Assembly: GCA_030531135.1 (NCBI GenBank)
Contig: JAUNOJ010000002.1
Span: 1 to 22,165 of the forward strand
Length of the DNA: 22,165 bases
DNA from: Sutterellaceae bacterium
GTDB taxonomy: Bacteria > Pseudomonadota > Gammaproteobacteria > Burkholderiales > Burkholderiaceae_F
Direction of reading: 5' to 3'
A program made the position numbers and the translations under genes. Under the pieces are notes generated by a model. That model was not told where the DNA came from and did no database searches. It was given only the letters and a program-made list of their open reading frames with translations. Positions within the stretch are counted from its first letter, which is position 1; each line of letters begins with the position of its first letter. Positions 15,413 through 22,165 of this stretch are shown one piece after another.

Positions 15413-16432
15413 ATGAAATTCAAGAAAATTGCGGCGCTTGCCGTTGTCGTTGCGATTGTCGGAGCCGTCGGTGCCGGACTGTATTGGTGGCAACAGAACA
15501 ATACGCCCAAGTCCACAGTGGCATGGGGCAGTGTCGACGTGCGAGAAGTCAATTTGAGTTTTGAAGCTTCGGGACGCATTGCCGAACTGACTAAAGAAGA
15601 GGGCGATCGCGTGTCGGCAGGCGAAACGATCGGGCGACTCGATACCGAACTTTTGGAAATTCAGTTGGCCCAAGCGCAAGCCGATCTCAAGCAACTCGAT
15701 GCTGCCTGGCGTTTGGCCAGAGACGGTTTCAGAAGTGAAGACATTGCAAAAGCCAAGGCCTCGCGCGAAGCCGTCAAACGGGAATTGACGTTGGCTCAGT
15801 TGCAGGAAAAGCGTCAGCGTGCGCTTTTTAACGCCAAAGCATCGTCCAAGGACGCGCTCGATCAGGCCGAATGGACGAGAAAAACGTTGCAGGCTCAATT
15901 GGCCGCTCAAACGGCCGAAGTCAGTCGACTTGAAGCGGGATCCCGCCCCGACGAAGTGGTGCAAGCCTTGGCCGCCAAAGAAGCCGGCAAAGCCGCATGC
16001 GATGCGCTTCGATATCAAATCGAAAAGGCCGGTCGCATCGTTTCTCCTGTTTCGGGGATCGTACGCACGCGCCTGACGGAGCCCGGCGACATGACCTCGG
16101 CTTCTCGCACCGTGTATCAAATCTCGATCACGTCACCCAAGTGGGTGCGCGTGTATGTTTCCGAAGCCCAATTGGGGATTGTGAAACCGGGTGCTCCGGC
16201 ACTCGTTTTGACCGATACGACGGCTCCTTTGAAAGCCACTGTCGGCTCGGTTTCAAGTTTGGCCGAATTCACGCCCAAGACCGTTCAAACCCAAGAATTG
16301 AGAACGGCTTTGGTTTACGAGGTCAGACTCATCGTGAAGGATGCCGAAGATATCCTCAAACTCGGTCAACCGGTGACGGTGGATTTTGCGTCCGACGGAC
16401 TCAAACCGATCAAAGAGGGCAAATCCGAGTAA
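15413..16432 (+). CDS. HlyD-family membrane fusion protein (YbhG-like)
   Basis: The 339-residue product has an N-terminal signal anchor (about 6-26), a lipoyl half motif (VDVREVNLSFEASGRI, then EEGDRVSAGETIGRLD), a long alpha-helical coiled-coil hairpin (about 85-205), the second lipoyl half around VSPVSGIVRTRLTEPGD, and a beta-barrel region containing AEFTPKTVQTQELRT. That last stretch is a hallmark of E. coli YbhG. It would sit in the periplasm and link the ABC permeases to an outer-membrane channel. GAGG lies eight bases before the ATG at 15413; the upstream frame extension would cross the promoter and is rejected. It is the first gene of the operon. Confidence 0.92.
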   Translation: MKFKKIAALAVVVAIVGAVGAGLYWWQQNNTPKSTVAWGSVDVREVNLSFEASGRIAELTKEEGDRVSAGETIGRLDTELLEIQLAQAQADLKQLDAAWRLARDGFRSEDIAKAKASREAVKRELTLAQLQEKRQRALFNAKASSKDALDQAEWTRKTLQAQLAAQTAEVSRLEAGSRPDEVVQALAAKEAGKAACDALRYQIEKAGRIVSPVSGIVRTRLTEPGDMTSASRTVYQISITSPKWVRVYVSEAQLGIVKPGAPALVLTDTTAPLKATVGSVSSLAEFTPKTVQTQELRTALVYEVRLIVKDAEDILKLGQPVTVDFASDGLKPIKEGKSE

Positions 16433-16444
16433 AGGACGGTTGCC

Positions 16445-18253
16445 ATGACTGCGAAAGTGACTGCAAGCCTGACGGGCGTGACCAAGACCTATGCAACAGG
16501 TGCCGGCAAGTATGTCCGAGCGCTCGCCGACGTGACGTTTGCGTTGGAAAGCAAACATCGCCTGACGGCGGTGATCGGACCCGACGGCTCGGGCAAGTCG
16601 ACTTTGTTAAAGCTTTTGTGCGGGCTTGAAGTCGCTGATGTCGGAAGTGTCGCGACGCTGGAAAAAACACCCGATCCGGACGATCCCGATCTTTTGATGC
16701 GCATTGCCTTTATGCCGCAGCAGCTAGGTCTTTACCAAGAGCTGTCTTGTGAAGAAAATCTGCTTTTGATCGCCCAACTCAGAGGCCTGGCCGAAGACGA
16801 AGCCAAAGCCAAAAGCGATGCGCTTTTAAAGCTGACGGGCTTGGGCAAGTTTTGGGCGCGACCTGCCGGGAAATTGTCCGGCGGCATGAAACAAAAACTG
16901 GCTTTGGCGGGCGCTCTTTTGGCTAGTCCCGATTTGCTTTTGTTGGATGAGCCCACCGTCGGGGTGGATCCTTTGTCAAGAAGGGAGTTGTGGTCGGTGT
17001 TGCGCCAAAGATTGGCTGCCGACGAAAAAATGAGCGTCATCTTTTCGACGGCCTATTTGGAAGAAGCACAAGAGGCCGACTATGTTCTGTTTTTGGAAGA
17101 CGGCAAACTGGTGGCAAGCGGCACACCCGAGTCGTTAATGCAAAAAGCCCAAGGACTTGCGTTTGCCTTGAACCTTGACGGGCTTGGTCCGGAGGACGCC
17201 GCACGCCTTCAAAGACGCATGATGACGACGGTTCGGGCAGCCGATGCGCAATCCGTTTGGCTCGATGCCGTACCCAGAGAAGGGCGAATCGATTTGTTGC
17301 TTGTGCCGGGCGCACGACCTGCTTTGCCCGAGGGGGTCGATACCGCAAGACTGGGTGCCAGGGAACCCAGACTCGAAGACAGTTATGCGCTTTTGACATT
17401 TTCGTTGTCGGCTTCGGGTATGGAAGAAAGCTTGGACAAGGTTCAACAGGCGCGCCAAGACGCAACGACTTTGTCTCGAGCGGTGGTCGAGGCCAAAAAA
17501 GTCAGACGTGTTTTCGGCGACTTTGTTGCCGTTGACGATACGACCTTTGACGTGATGCCCGGTGAAATATTCGGGATTTTGGGTCCCAACGGTGCGGGCA
17601 AGACAACGACGTTTCGTATGTTGTGCAGTCTTTTGCCGATGTCGGGCGGAGAAATCAAGATTGCCGGTTACGATCTGGCGCGCGCCAAGGCGCAGGCCAG
17701 ATCGGTTGTGGGGTATGTGGCTCAGAAGTTTTCCCTTTACGGAAAATTGACGGTTCGGGAAAATTTGCGATTTTTCGGGCGCAGCTTCGGTTTGAGAGGT
17801 AAAGGACTCGAAGCAAGGATCGAAGAGTTGATGCATGACTTCGATTTGCAAAATAAAGCCGACTTTGCGGCGCTCTCTCTTTCGCTGGGCGCGCAACGCG
17901 ACCTGTCGATTGCCTGCGGACTGATTCATCGGCCGAAAATCATTTTTCTCGACGAAGCGACCTCAGGGGCCGACTTGGCCGCCAGAAGGGCTTTGTGGCG
18001 AAGAATCGTCGCCTTGGCAAGTCAAGGGGCGGCAGTGGTGGTCACGACGCACTTTATGGAAGAAGCCGAGTATTGCGACCGATTTCTGATTCAAGACGCA
18101 GGCAAAATCATCGCGCTCGGAACACCGGACGAAATTCGCCAAAGCGCTTCGGACGAAACACACGCAAGTCGCGGTATGTCGATTGAGACGGCGTTTATCC
18201 GCATTGTCGAAAAAGAGCGCCGGGACATACAAACCAAAGGAGAAGGACAATGA
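16445..18253 (+). CDS. ybhF: Fused double ATP-binding ABC protein (YbhF-like)
   Basis: Two nucleotide-binding domains lie in one 602-residue chain, as in YbhF (578 residues). Domain 1 has Walker A GPDGSGKST at 45-53, signature LSGGMKQK and Walker B LLLLDEP. Its H-loop reads STAYLEEA from 201, with Ala203 where His is usual. Domain 2 has Walker A GPNGAGKTT at 380-388, a degenerate signature LSLGAQRD, Walker B IIFLDEA and a normal TTHFMEEA H-loop. So each domain carries one divergent ATPase element. It energises the two downstream permeases. AAGGACGG precedes the ATG, 12 bases after the previous stop. Its stop overlaps the next start (ATGA). Confidence 0.93.
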   Translation: MTAKVTASLTGVTKTYATGAGKYVRALADVTFALESKHRLTAVIGPDGSGKSTLLKLLCGLEVADVGSVATLEKTPDPDDPDLLMRIAFMPQQLGLYQELSCEENLLLIAQLRGLAEDEAKAKSDALLKLTGLGKFWARPAGKLSGGMKQKLALAGALLASPDLLLLDEPTVGVDPLSRRELWSVLRQRLAADEKMSVIFSTAYLEEAQEADYVLFLEDGKLVASGTPESLMQKAQGLAFALNLDGLGPEDAARLQRRMMTTVRAADAQSVWLDAVPREGRIDLLLVPGARPALPEGVDTARLGAREPRLEDSYALLTFSLSASGMEESLDKVQQARQDATTLSRAVVEAKKVRRVFGDFVAVDDTTFDVMPGEIFGILGPNGAGKTTTFRMLCSLLPMSGGEIKIAGYDLARAKAQARSVVGYVAQKFSLYGKLTVRENLRFFGRSFGLRGKGLEARIEELMHDFDLQNKADFAALSLSLGAQRDLSIACGLIHRPKIIFLDEATSGADLAARRALWRRIVALASQGAAVVVTTHFMEEAEYCDRFLIQDAGKIIALGTPDEIRQSASDETHASRGMSIETAFIRIVEKERRDIQTKGEGQ

Positions 18254-19440
18254 GAATCGGCGCACTTCTTCGATTTGATTTCGGTCGGTTCACGGCTTTG
18301 TTGATCAAAGAAATTCAACTCATCGCCCGAGACCCTTCCTACTTGGTGATCGGTCTGGGCTTGCCGGTACTGATGCTGTTGATTTACGGCTTCGGGATGT
18401 CGATGGACGTCAAAAACGTGCCGGTCTCGCTTTTGGTGGAAGAAAAAACGCCGGCAGCCGTTGCTTTGGCGCGGCACTTCGAGGCCAACAACTACTTGGT
18501 CGGGTCTCGCGCGGACAACAGACAGCAAGCCGAACTCGCTTTTTCCAGACGAGAGGTCGAAGCTGTCATTCGCATTCAACCGGGCTTTGCCAGAGACTTG
18601 GCCGGCGGTAACGCACAAGTGGGCTTGACGCTTTACGGTGTGGACAGCAACACGGCGCAGATGGTGCGTTCTTACGCAACCGGTGTGGCGCAAACGGCGA
18701 TGCAAGACGCCAAGTTGCAAACGTCGGGTAGCAATACATCGACGTCTGTCAATCCTGCCGTGAGTTTGACGTCGCGCCTTTGGTTTAACGAAGCTTCGAA
18801 CTCCACCTGGTATCTGGTGCCGGGATTGTTGGTGATCGTCACATCGGTTTCGGCTTCGTTTTTGGGTAGTCTTGTGATTGCGCGAGAGTGGGAGCGCGGC
18901 ACGATGACGGCGCTATTTGCCACACCCGCCGCATCTTTGGAAATTTTGCTTTCCAAACTCATTGCCTGTGCCGGCATTGCTTTAAGCGGATTTTTCGTGT
19001 GCTTGGTGATGGCCGTAACGCTTTTTAGCGTACCTTTGCGAGGTAGCGTTTTCTGGTTGATGACCACGGCCTTTTTGTACTGTATCGCAGCGGCGGCATT
19101 GGGGCTTTTTATTTCGGCCAAAGTCAAAAGTCAATTCTTGGCAACGGAGTGCGCCATCATGGCTAGCTTCATGCCCACGATGATGCTCTCAGGGTTTTTG
19201 TTCGATTTGCGAAGTGTACCGGTTTGGATCGAGTGGATCGGAAAGTGTTTCCCGCCGTCATACGCCGTCGAGTCTTTAAAGATTTGTTTCTTGTCGGGCG
19301 GAGGCGAAACCGCATTGGCCTTCAATGCGTTGTTGATGCTTGCCTTTGCCGTCGGTTTGATCGTCTTGACGCTGTGCATGCTTTCGAAGTCGCCCAAGCG
19401 CATGACGCCGAGCGCCGTTTCGGATAAGGAGCGCGCATGA
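18250..19440 (+). CDS. ybhS: ABC-2 type permease (YbhS-like)
   Basis: The 396-residue inner-membrane protein has one N-terminal membrane helix (about 33-55) after KEIQLIARDPSYLV, a large periplasmic domain, and about five C-terminal helices. The conserved cytoplasmic-loop motif VIAREWERGTMTALFATP starts near residue 209. PTMMLSGFLFDLRSVPVWI lies before the last part, as in YbhS. It forms the membrane pore with the next gene product. It starts within the ybhF stop (ATGA overlap), indicating coupling, and ends in the same way with the next gene. Confidence 0.92.
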   Translation: MRIGALLRFDFGRFTALLIKEIQLIARDPSYLVIGLGLPVLMLLIYGFGMSMDVKNVPVSLLVEEKTPAAVALARHFEANNYLVGSRADNRQQAELAFSRREVEAVIRIQPGFARDLAGGNAQVGLTLYGVDSNTAQMVRSYATGVAQTAMQDAKLQTSGSNTSTSVNPAVSLTSRLWFNEASNSTWYLVPGLLVIVTSVSASFLGSLVIAREWERGTMTALFATPAASLEILLSKLIACAGIALSGFFVCLVMAVTLFSVPLRGSVFWLMTTAFLYCIAAAALGLFISAKVKSQFLATECAIMASFMPTMMLSGFLFDLRSVPVWIEWIGKCFPPSYAVESLKICFLSGGGETALAFNALLMLAFAVGLIVLTLCMLSKSPKRMTPSAVSDKERA

Positions 19441-20561
19441 TGTTCGTTAAGAAAATAAAATCGTTTTTTACGCAATTAGCCGACTCGGTCAATCGTATCG
19501 CGGCATTGGTTGAAAAGGAACTTTTGGCCACTTTGAAAGACAAGGGGGCGCGTGTGGTGTTGATTGCACCGGTGTTGATTCAGTCGGTACTTTTCGGTTA
19601 CGGCGCCACCTTCAATTTGGATCGCGTGCCTTGGGTGCTTTATAACGAAAGTTCGGGCAGCTTGGCTTCGAGTCTGGTGCGCAGAATCGACAATGCGCCG
19701 GGGTTCGAGTTACAGCTGCAGGCGCGATCTGCCGAGGAATTTACGCGAGCCGTCGACGATTCGACAGCACTTTTGGGCGTATGGATTCCCAAAGACTTTT
19801 CCAAAAATCCCGAAGCCTTTTTGGCGCTCGATGCCCGCAACTCCACCACGGCCGGTATTGCCGCAGGCTATATCGCCTCGATTGTGGAGCGGTTTAATAA
19901 AGAAAACGGCCATAGCGCTGTTGTGGAGTTGGTCGACCGACAACGCTACAACGAAAACGGCATCACGCGCTACGCGCTGTTGCCGGGCTTGATTCTGGGT
20001 TTGTCGCTCATTCAGGTGATGCTTCTGGCGGGCCTTTCGGTCGCACGCGAACGCGAAGACGGCACTTTTGACATGATGCTCATGACGCCGGCCTCGTCTG
20101 TGGAAATTTTGATCGGCAAGGCCGTGATCCCGACGGTAATTGCCTGTTTGCAGGCGCTGTTGATCTTTCTGGTGGGCGTTTTTTGGTTCGAGTTGCCATT
20201 TGTCGGTTCGGCCTTGGCGCTCGGAATTTTGGTGTTCGGCTTTTCCGTATCGTTCGTGGGGCTGGGGTTGGCTATCTCGGCCGTCTCGGGCAACATTCAG
20301 CAGGCCATCGTGACGGTGATCTTTTTGATGTTGCCCACGATCATTTTGTCGGGGCTTTTTACGTCCGTTTTGGCCATGCCCGATTGGATGCAAACGCTCT
20401 CGGTTCTCAATCCCTTGCGATACGCCATCACTGCTTTGCGAATGATATATTTCGAGGGTTACGGACTTTGGGATACCGTGCACCTGTTCTGGCCGGCCGC
20501 GTTGGCAGCTGTGCTTTCGCTGGGATTGGCCGCGTGGCTCTTTCGTCATCGCATCAATTAA
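19437..20561 (+). CDS. ybhR: ABC-2 type permease (YbhR-like)
   Basis: This 374-residue homologous partner of the preceding permease has the same layout: an N-terminal helix after EKELLATLKDKGARV, a periplasmic domain, and five or six helices from about residue 180. The motif VAREREDGTFDMMLMTP is near 201 and LPTIILSGLFTSVLAMPDWMQ before the last helices. E. coli YbhR is similar in length and motifs. With YbhF, YbhS and YbhG it would form an exporter; the E. coli system has been linked to drug and Na+ efflux, but the substrate here is not predictable. Its ATG overlaps the previous stop by four bases; a second ATG follows immediately. Confidence 0.92.
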   Translation: MMFVKKIKSFFTQLADSVNRIAALVEKELLATLKDKGARVVLIAPVLIQSVLFGYGATFNLDRVPWVLYNESSGSLASSLVRRIDNAPGFELQLQARSAEEFTRAVDDSTALLGVWIPKDFSKNPEAFLALDARNSTTAGIAAGYIASIVERFNKENGHSAVVELVDRQRYNENGITRYALLPGLILGLSLIQVMLLAGLSVAREREDGTFDMMLMTPASSVEILIGKAVIPTVIACLQALLIFLVGVFWFELPFVGSALALGILVFGFSVSFVGLGLAISAVSGNIQQAIVTVIFLMLPTIILSGLFTSVLAMPDWMQTLSVLNPLRYAITALRMIYFEGYGLWDTVHLFWPAALAAVLSLGLAAWLFRHRIN

Positions 20562-20587
20562 GAAACAAGAAGAAAAGGAAATTTGTC

Positions 20588-21181
20588 ATGCTGAAAAAAA
20601 GCGAATTGAAACGACAGGCCATTTTGGATGCGACTTTGTGCGAATTCGAGGCCAACGGCTTTGCCGCCGCCCGTATTGAAGACATTGCCAAACGTGCCGG
20701 CGTGGCCAAAGGAACCGTTTACAACTATTTCGAAAGTAAAGAAGCGCTTTTGATGGGTCTGGCCGGAGAGTTCGGCGACCTGATGCAAGCGGCACTCGAA
20801 GACGCCGCACGCGACACTTCGGGTACGGTGCGCGAGCACCTGGAAAAGGTCTCTCATCAGTTGCTGGCCGAAAACGGCAACGGTCGCCTTTCTCGCGTGT
20901 TGCGCGTGGTTTGGTCGGAAGGACTTCATCGACCGGAGTTGACGCGCCCGATCTTTGAAAAGTTCCTTTTGCCGAAATTTGCGCCCGAAGGCGTGATGAC
21001 ACAGTTGGTGCGCGATGAGAATGTGCCCGAGGTGATGCGAAAGTATCCGTTTCTTTTGGCTGCTCCCATCCTTCAGGGCATCATGTGGCAAACGTTGATC
21101 GGTCAGGCTGCCCCCTTGGACCTTCAAGACGTCTATAAAGGTTACTTGGACTTCGTGTTTGCCGGACAAAAAGGAAAATAA
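20588..21181 (+). CDS. TetR-family repressor of the efflux operon (CecR-like position)
   Basis: The 197-residue product has a TetR DNA-binding domain at about residues 5-55 (RIEDIAKRAGVAKGTVYNYFESKEALL is the helix-turn-helix and helix 4), then an all-helical ligand domain. The start is the ATG at 20588, with AAAAGGA eight bases before it; the frame stays open far upstream inside ybhR, but this part shows no meaningful protein. It lies 26 bases after ybhR. In E. coli the corresponding TetR gene (cecR) precedes ybhGFSR; here it ends the operon. The palindrome at 15382-15395 over the operon start is its likely operator, giving autoregulation. The ligand is unknown. Confidence 0.93.
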   Translation: MLKKSELKRQAILDATLCEFEANGFAAARIEDIAKRAGVAKGTVYNYFESKEALLMGLAGEFGDLMQAALEDAARDTSGTVREHLEKVSHQLLAENGNGRLSRVLRVVWSEGLHRPELTRPIFEKFLLPKFAPEGVMTQLVRDENVPEVMRKYPFLLAAPILQGIMWQTLIGQAAPLDLQDVYKGYLDFVFAGQKGK

Positions 21182-21238
21182 TTTTCTCAATAAAATCAAC
21201 ACATTACAAAATCATCAGAGAAAATAGAGCAGAAGCAC

Positions 21239-21267
21239 TTGCAAAACAAAAATTTACAGTGCATAAT
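21239..21267 (+). promoter_or_regulatory. Promoter of the tRNA-Leu gene
   Basis: -35 TTGCAA (21239-21244) and -10 CATAAT (21262-21267) are separated by exactly 17 bases. Transcription would start about 30 bases before the tRNA. The leader holds a 7-bp hairpin, TCTGTTG at 21275-21281 with CAACAGA at 21288-21294. Confidence 0.65.
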
Positions 21268-21304
21268 TTCAATCTCTGTTGATCAAACAACAGAAAAAAT
21301 CAGA

Positions 21305-21389
21305 GCCCGGGTGGCGGAATGGTAGACGCAGTGGATTCAAAATCCACCGCCTAATAAGCGTGAGAGTTCGAGTCTCTCCCCGGGCACCA
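21305..21389 (+). tRNA. tRNA-Leu (anticodon CAA)
   Basis: The acceptor stem GCCCGGG at 21305-21311 pairs with CCCGGGC at 21379-21385, followed by discriminator A and an encoded CCA. The anticodon arm GTGGA-TTCAAAA-TCCAC gives anticodon CAA, reading UUG. A long variable arm and the T arm GAGAG-TTCGAGT-CTCTC complete a class II leucine tRNA of 85 bases. Confidence 0.97.
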
Positions 21390-21394
21390 CAATG

Positions 21395-21428
21395 AAGCTA
21401 AGTCTCGATGAGAGTCTTGGCTTTTTTG
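21395..21428 (+). terminator. Intrinsic terminator of tRNA-Leu
   Basis: AAGCTAAG...CTC from 21395 pairs with GAG..TCTTGGCTT ending at 21423 with a wobble and a small bulge, and is followed by a run of T residues. It lies six bases after the tRNA. Confidence 0.75.
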
Positions 21429-21437
21429 TTATCTGCG

Positions 21438-21479
21438 CAAAAAACAAACGGATCGCACTTCAAGACTGAGCACGATCCG
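21438..21479 (-). terminator. Intrinsic terminator of the helicase gene
   Basis: CGGATCG at 21449-21455 pairs with CGATCCG at 21473-21479. On the minus strand the stem is followed by TTTGTTTTTTG. It lies about 25 bases after the helicase stop and converges on the tRNA terminator. Confidence 0.8.
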
Positions 21480-21502
21480 AAAAGAGACAAAAGCAACACA
21501 AC

Positions 21503-22165
21503 TTAATCGAGGCGATCGATAAAGGCTTTGGTTGCGTCTTCGCTCATCACCAGCGCCAATCCCATGGATGCGCGCGTCATCCCTAAGTAAAGCAGTGCTG
21601 CGGCTTTTTCATCGAATTCGGTAAAGTCCATCTCGGTGAGAATCACAAAGGGCGCCTGTAGGCCCTTAAAGCGCCTGACGGTATCGTGCCAAATGGCGCC
21701 TTCGCTAAAGACTTGGCGACCGTTTTTGAATTTGGCGGTGACGTGCTTGAGCGTATAGCGGCTGTTGTCGCCCAAAGTATCGGATTTAAGCAACACGCTG
21801 TCGTTAACGGACTTCATGGACAAAATCACGATTTGCTCGTCGGTGAAGCCTTCTTCTCGAGCTTTGTTGACGGCATCTTGCGTGTGCTTGACGAGGCTCG
21901 CTTCGCTCTTATAGAAGTAAAAACTCGGCATTTCGCCCTGATAGGGACTTGCCGATGTCAAAGGCGTTTGGGTGAGTTTGAGCCGGTTCATCAAAATGAC
22001 GATTTCTTGCGGCACGCGCACCGTTTCGTCGGTGGAAATCTTTACAGACTCCGAAAACTCGATTTTTTCTCCGCGACGACTCATGGGGTCGGACAACACG
22101 TATAGCGTGCCCGTTTCGGAAATGGCGCCCAAAAGTGCCTCGGTATATTCGGGTTTGAGGTCTTG
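21503..22165 (-). CDS. C-terminal part of a superfamily 1 (UvrD-like) DNA helicase
   Basis: The frame is open from the window edge to a stop at 21503, giving 220 residues of the C-terminus; the true start lies outside the window. RRFKGLQAPFVILTE matches SF1 helicase motif V and LLYLGMTRAS matches motif VI, whose Arg contacts the ATP gamma-phosphate; both belong to the UvrD_C_2 domain. A stretch near the visible N-terminus (VPQEIVILMNRL) fits the subdomain between motifs IV and V. The ATPase motifs I and II lie outside the window. Relatives include NERD-domain and UvrD/PcrA-like helicases; the exact family cannot be decided from this part. Confidence 0.85.
   Translation of the reverse strand, partial: QDLKPEYTEALLGAISETGTLYVLSDPMSRRGEKIEFSESVKISTDETVRVPQEIVILMNRLKLTQTPLTSASPYQGEMPSFYFYKSEASLVKHTQDAVNKAREEGFTDEQIVILSMKSVNDSVLLKSDTLGDNSRYTLKHVTAKFKNGRQVFSEGAIWHDTVRRFKGLQAPFVILTEMDFTEFDEKAAALLYLGMTRASMGLALVMSEDATKAFIDRLD

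Noticed and set aside
20183..20587. Upstream extension of the TetR frame
   Set aside because: It overlaps ybhR in another frame; the TetR domain begins at the ATG at 20588, which has its own ribosome binding site.
21181..21225. ATTTTCTC...GAGAAAAT inverted repeat after the TetR gene as a terminator
   Set aside because: The stem is AT-rich with a 29-base loop and no U-tract, so it is unlikely to terminate transcription.
21279..21286. TTGATCAA before tRNA-Leu as an FNR site
   Set aside because: It lacks the four-base spacer between half-sites and is part of a hairpin loop region.
1..22165. Insertion sequences, phage genes, CRISPR arrays or defence islands
   Set aside because: No transposase, integrase, Cas or restriction-type protein and no regular repeat array was found; the helicase fragment at the right edge alone is not evidence of a defence system.

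Overview
The window is a gene-dense stretch of bacterial chromosome with about 52% GC by eye, many TTG leucine codons and short intergenic regions. Gene content suggests an anaerobic or microaerophilic, weakly saccharolytic betaproteobacterium, most likely of the Sutterella/Parasutterella type (Burkholderiales). The supporting content is molybdate uptake, a NapC/NirT-type quinol-oxidising cytochrome, a DcuC-type C4-dicarboxylate carrier, gluconeogenic fructose-1,6-bisphosphatase and PepN. The taxonomic call is inference from gene content, since no rRNA or other marker is present. I see no IS element, prophage, CRISPR array or replication origin.

Left part (1-7140). A LapA-domain membrane protein (+) converges on a pepN-fbp gene pair (-). 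Next come a secreted Sel1-repeat protein, a LysR regulator and an MdaB-type quinone reductase, all on the minus strand. A 9-bp perfect inverted repeat with a T-N11-A core lies upstream of mdaB and is a candidate site for the neighbouring LysR protein.

Respiratory and molybdenum part (7141-11815). An orphan four-heme NapC/NirT-like cytochrome (-) has an unusual CX3CH first heme motif. Its long upstream region carries an FNR/CRP-like palindrome and a strongly folded leader. Beyond it, modE (-) and modA-modB-modC (+) are divergent, with ModE-like half-sites between them. An intrinsic terminator separates modA from modBC, so the abundant periplasmic binding protein can be made in excess over the membrane transporter.

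Carboxylate part (11837-15158). A DcuC-family carrier (-) is divergent from a LysR regulator (+, TTG start with a near-perfect Shine-Dalgarno). The regulator runs tail-to-tail into a cytoplasmic SGNH-fold hydrolase (-).

Efflux part (15349-21181). This is a tightly coupled five-gene operon resembling E. coli ybhGFSR: membrane fusion protein, fused double ATPase, two ABC-2 permeases and a TetR regulator as the last gene. A near-consensus promoter with a 14-bp perfect palindrome over the start point precedes it, which suggests autorepression by the terminal TetR protein.

Right end (21239-22165). A tRNA-Leu(CAA) with its own promoter and terminator is followed by the C-terminal part of a superfamily 1 (UvrD-like) helicase that runs off the window on the minus strand.

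The most interesting material is regulatory or local: the CX3CH cytochrome and its leader, the mod control region, the TetR operator and the non-canonical SGNH hydrolase. I did not find a clearly new multi-gene defence or mobile system.
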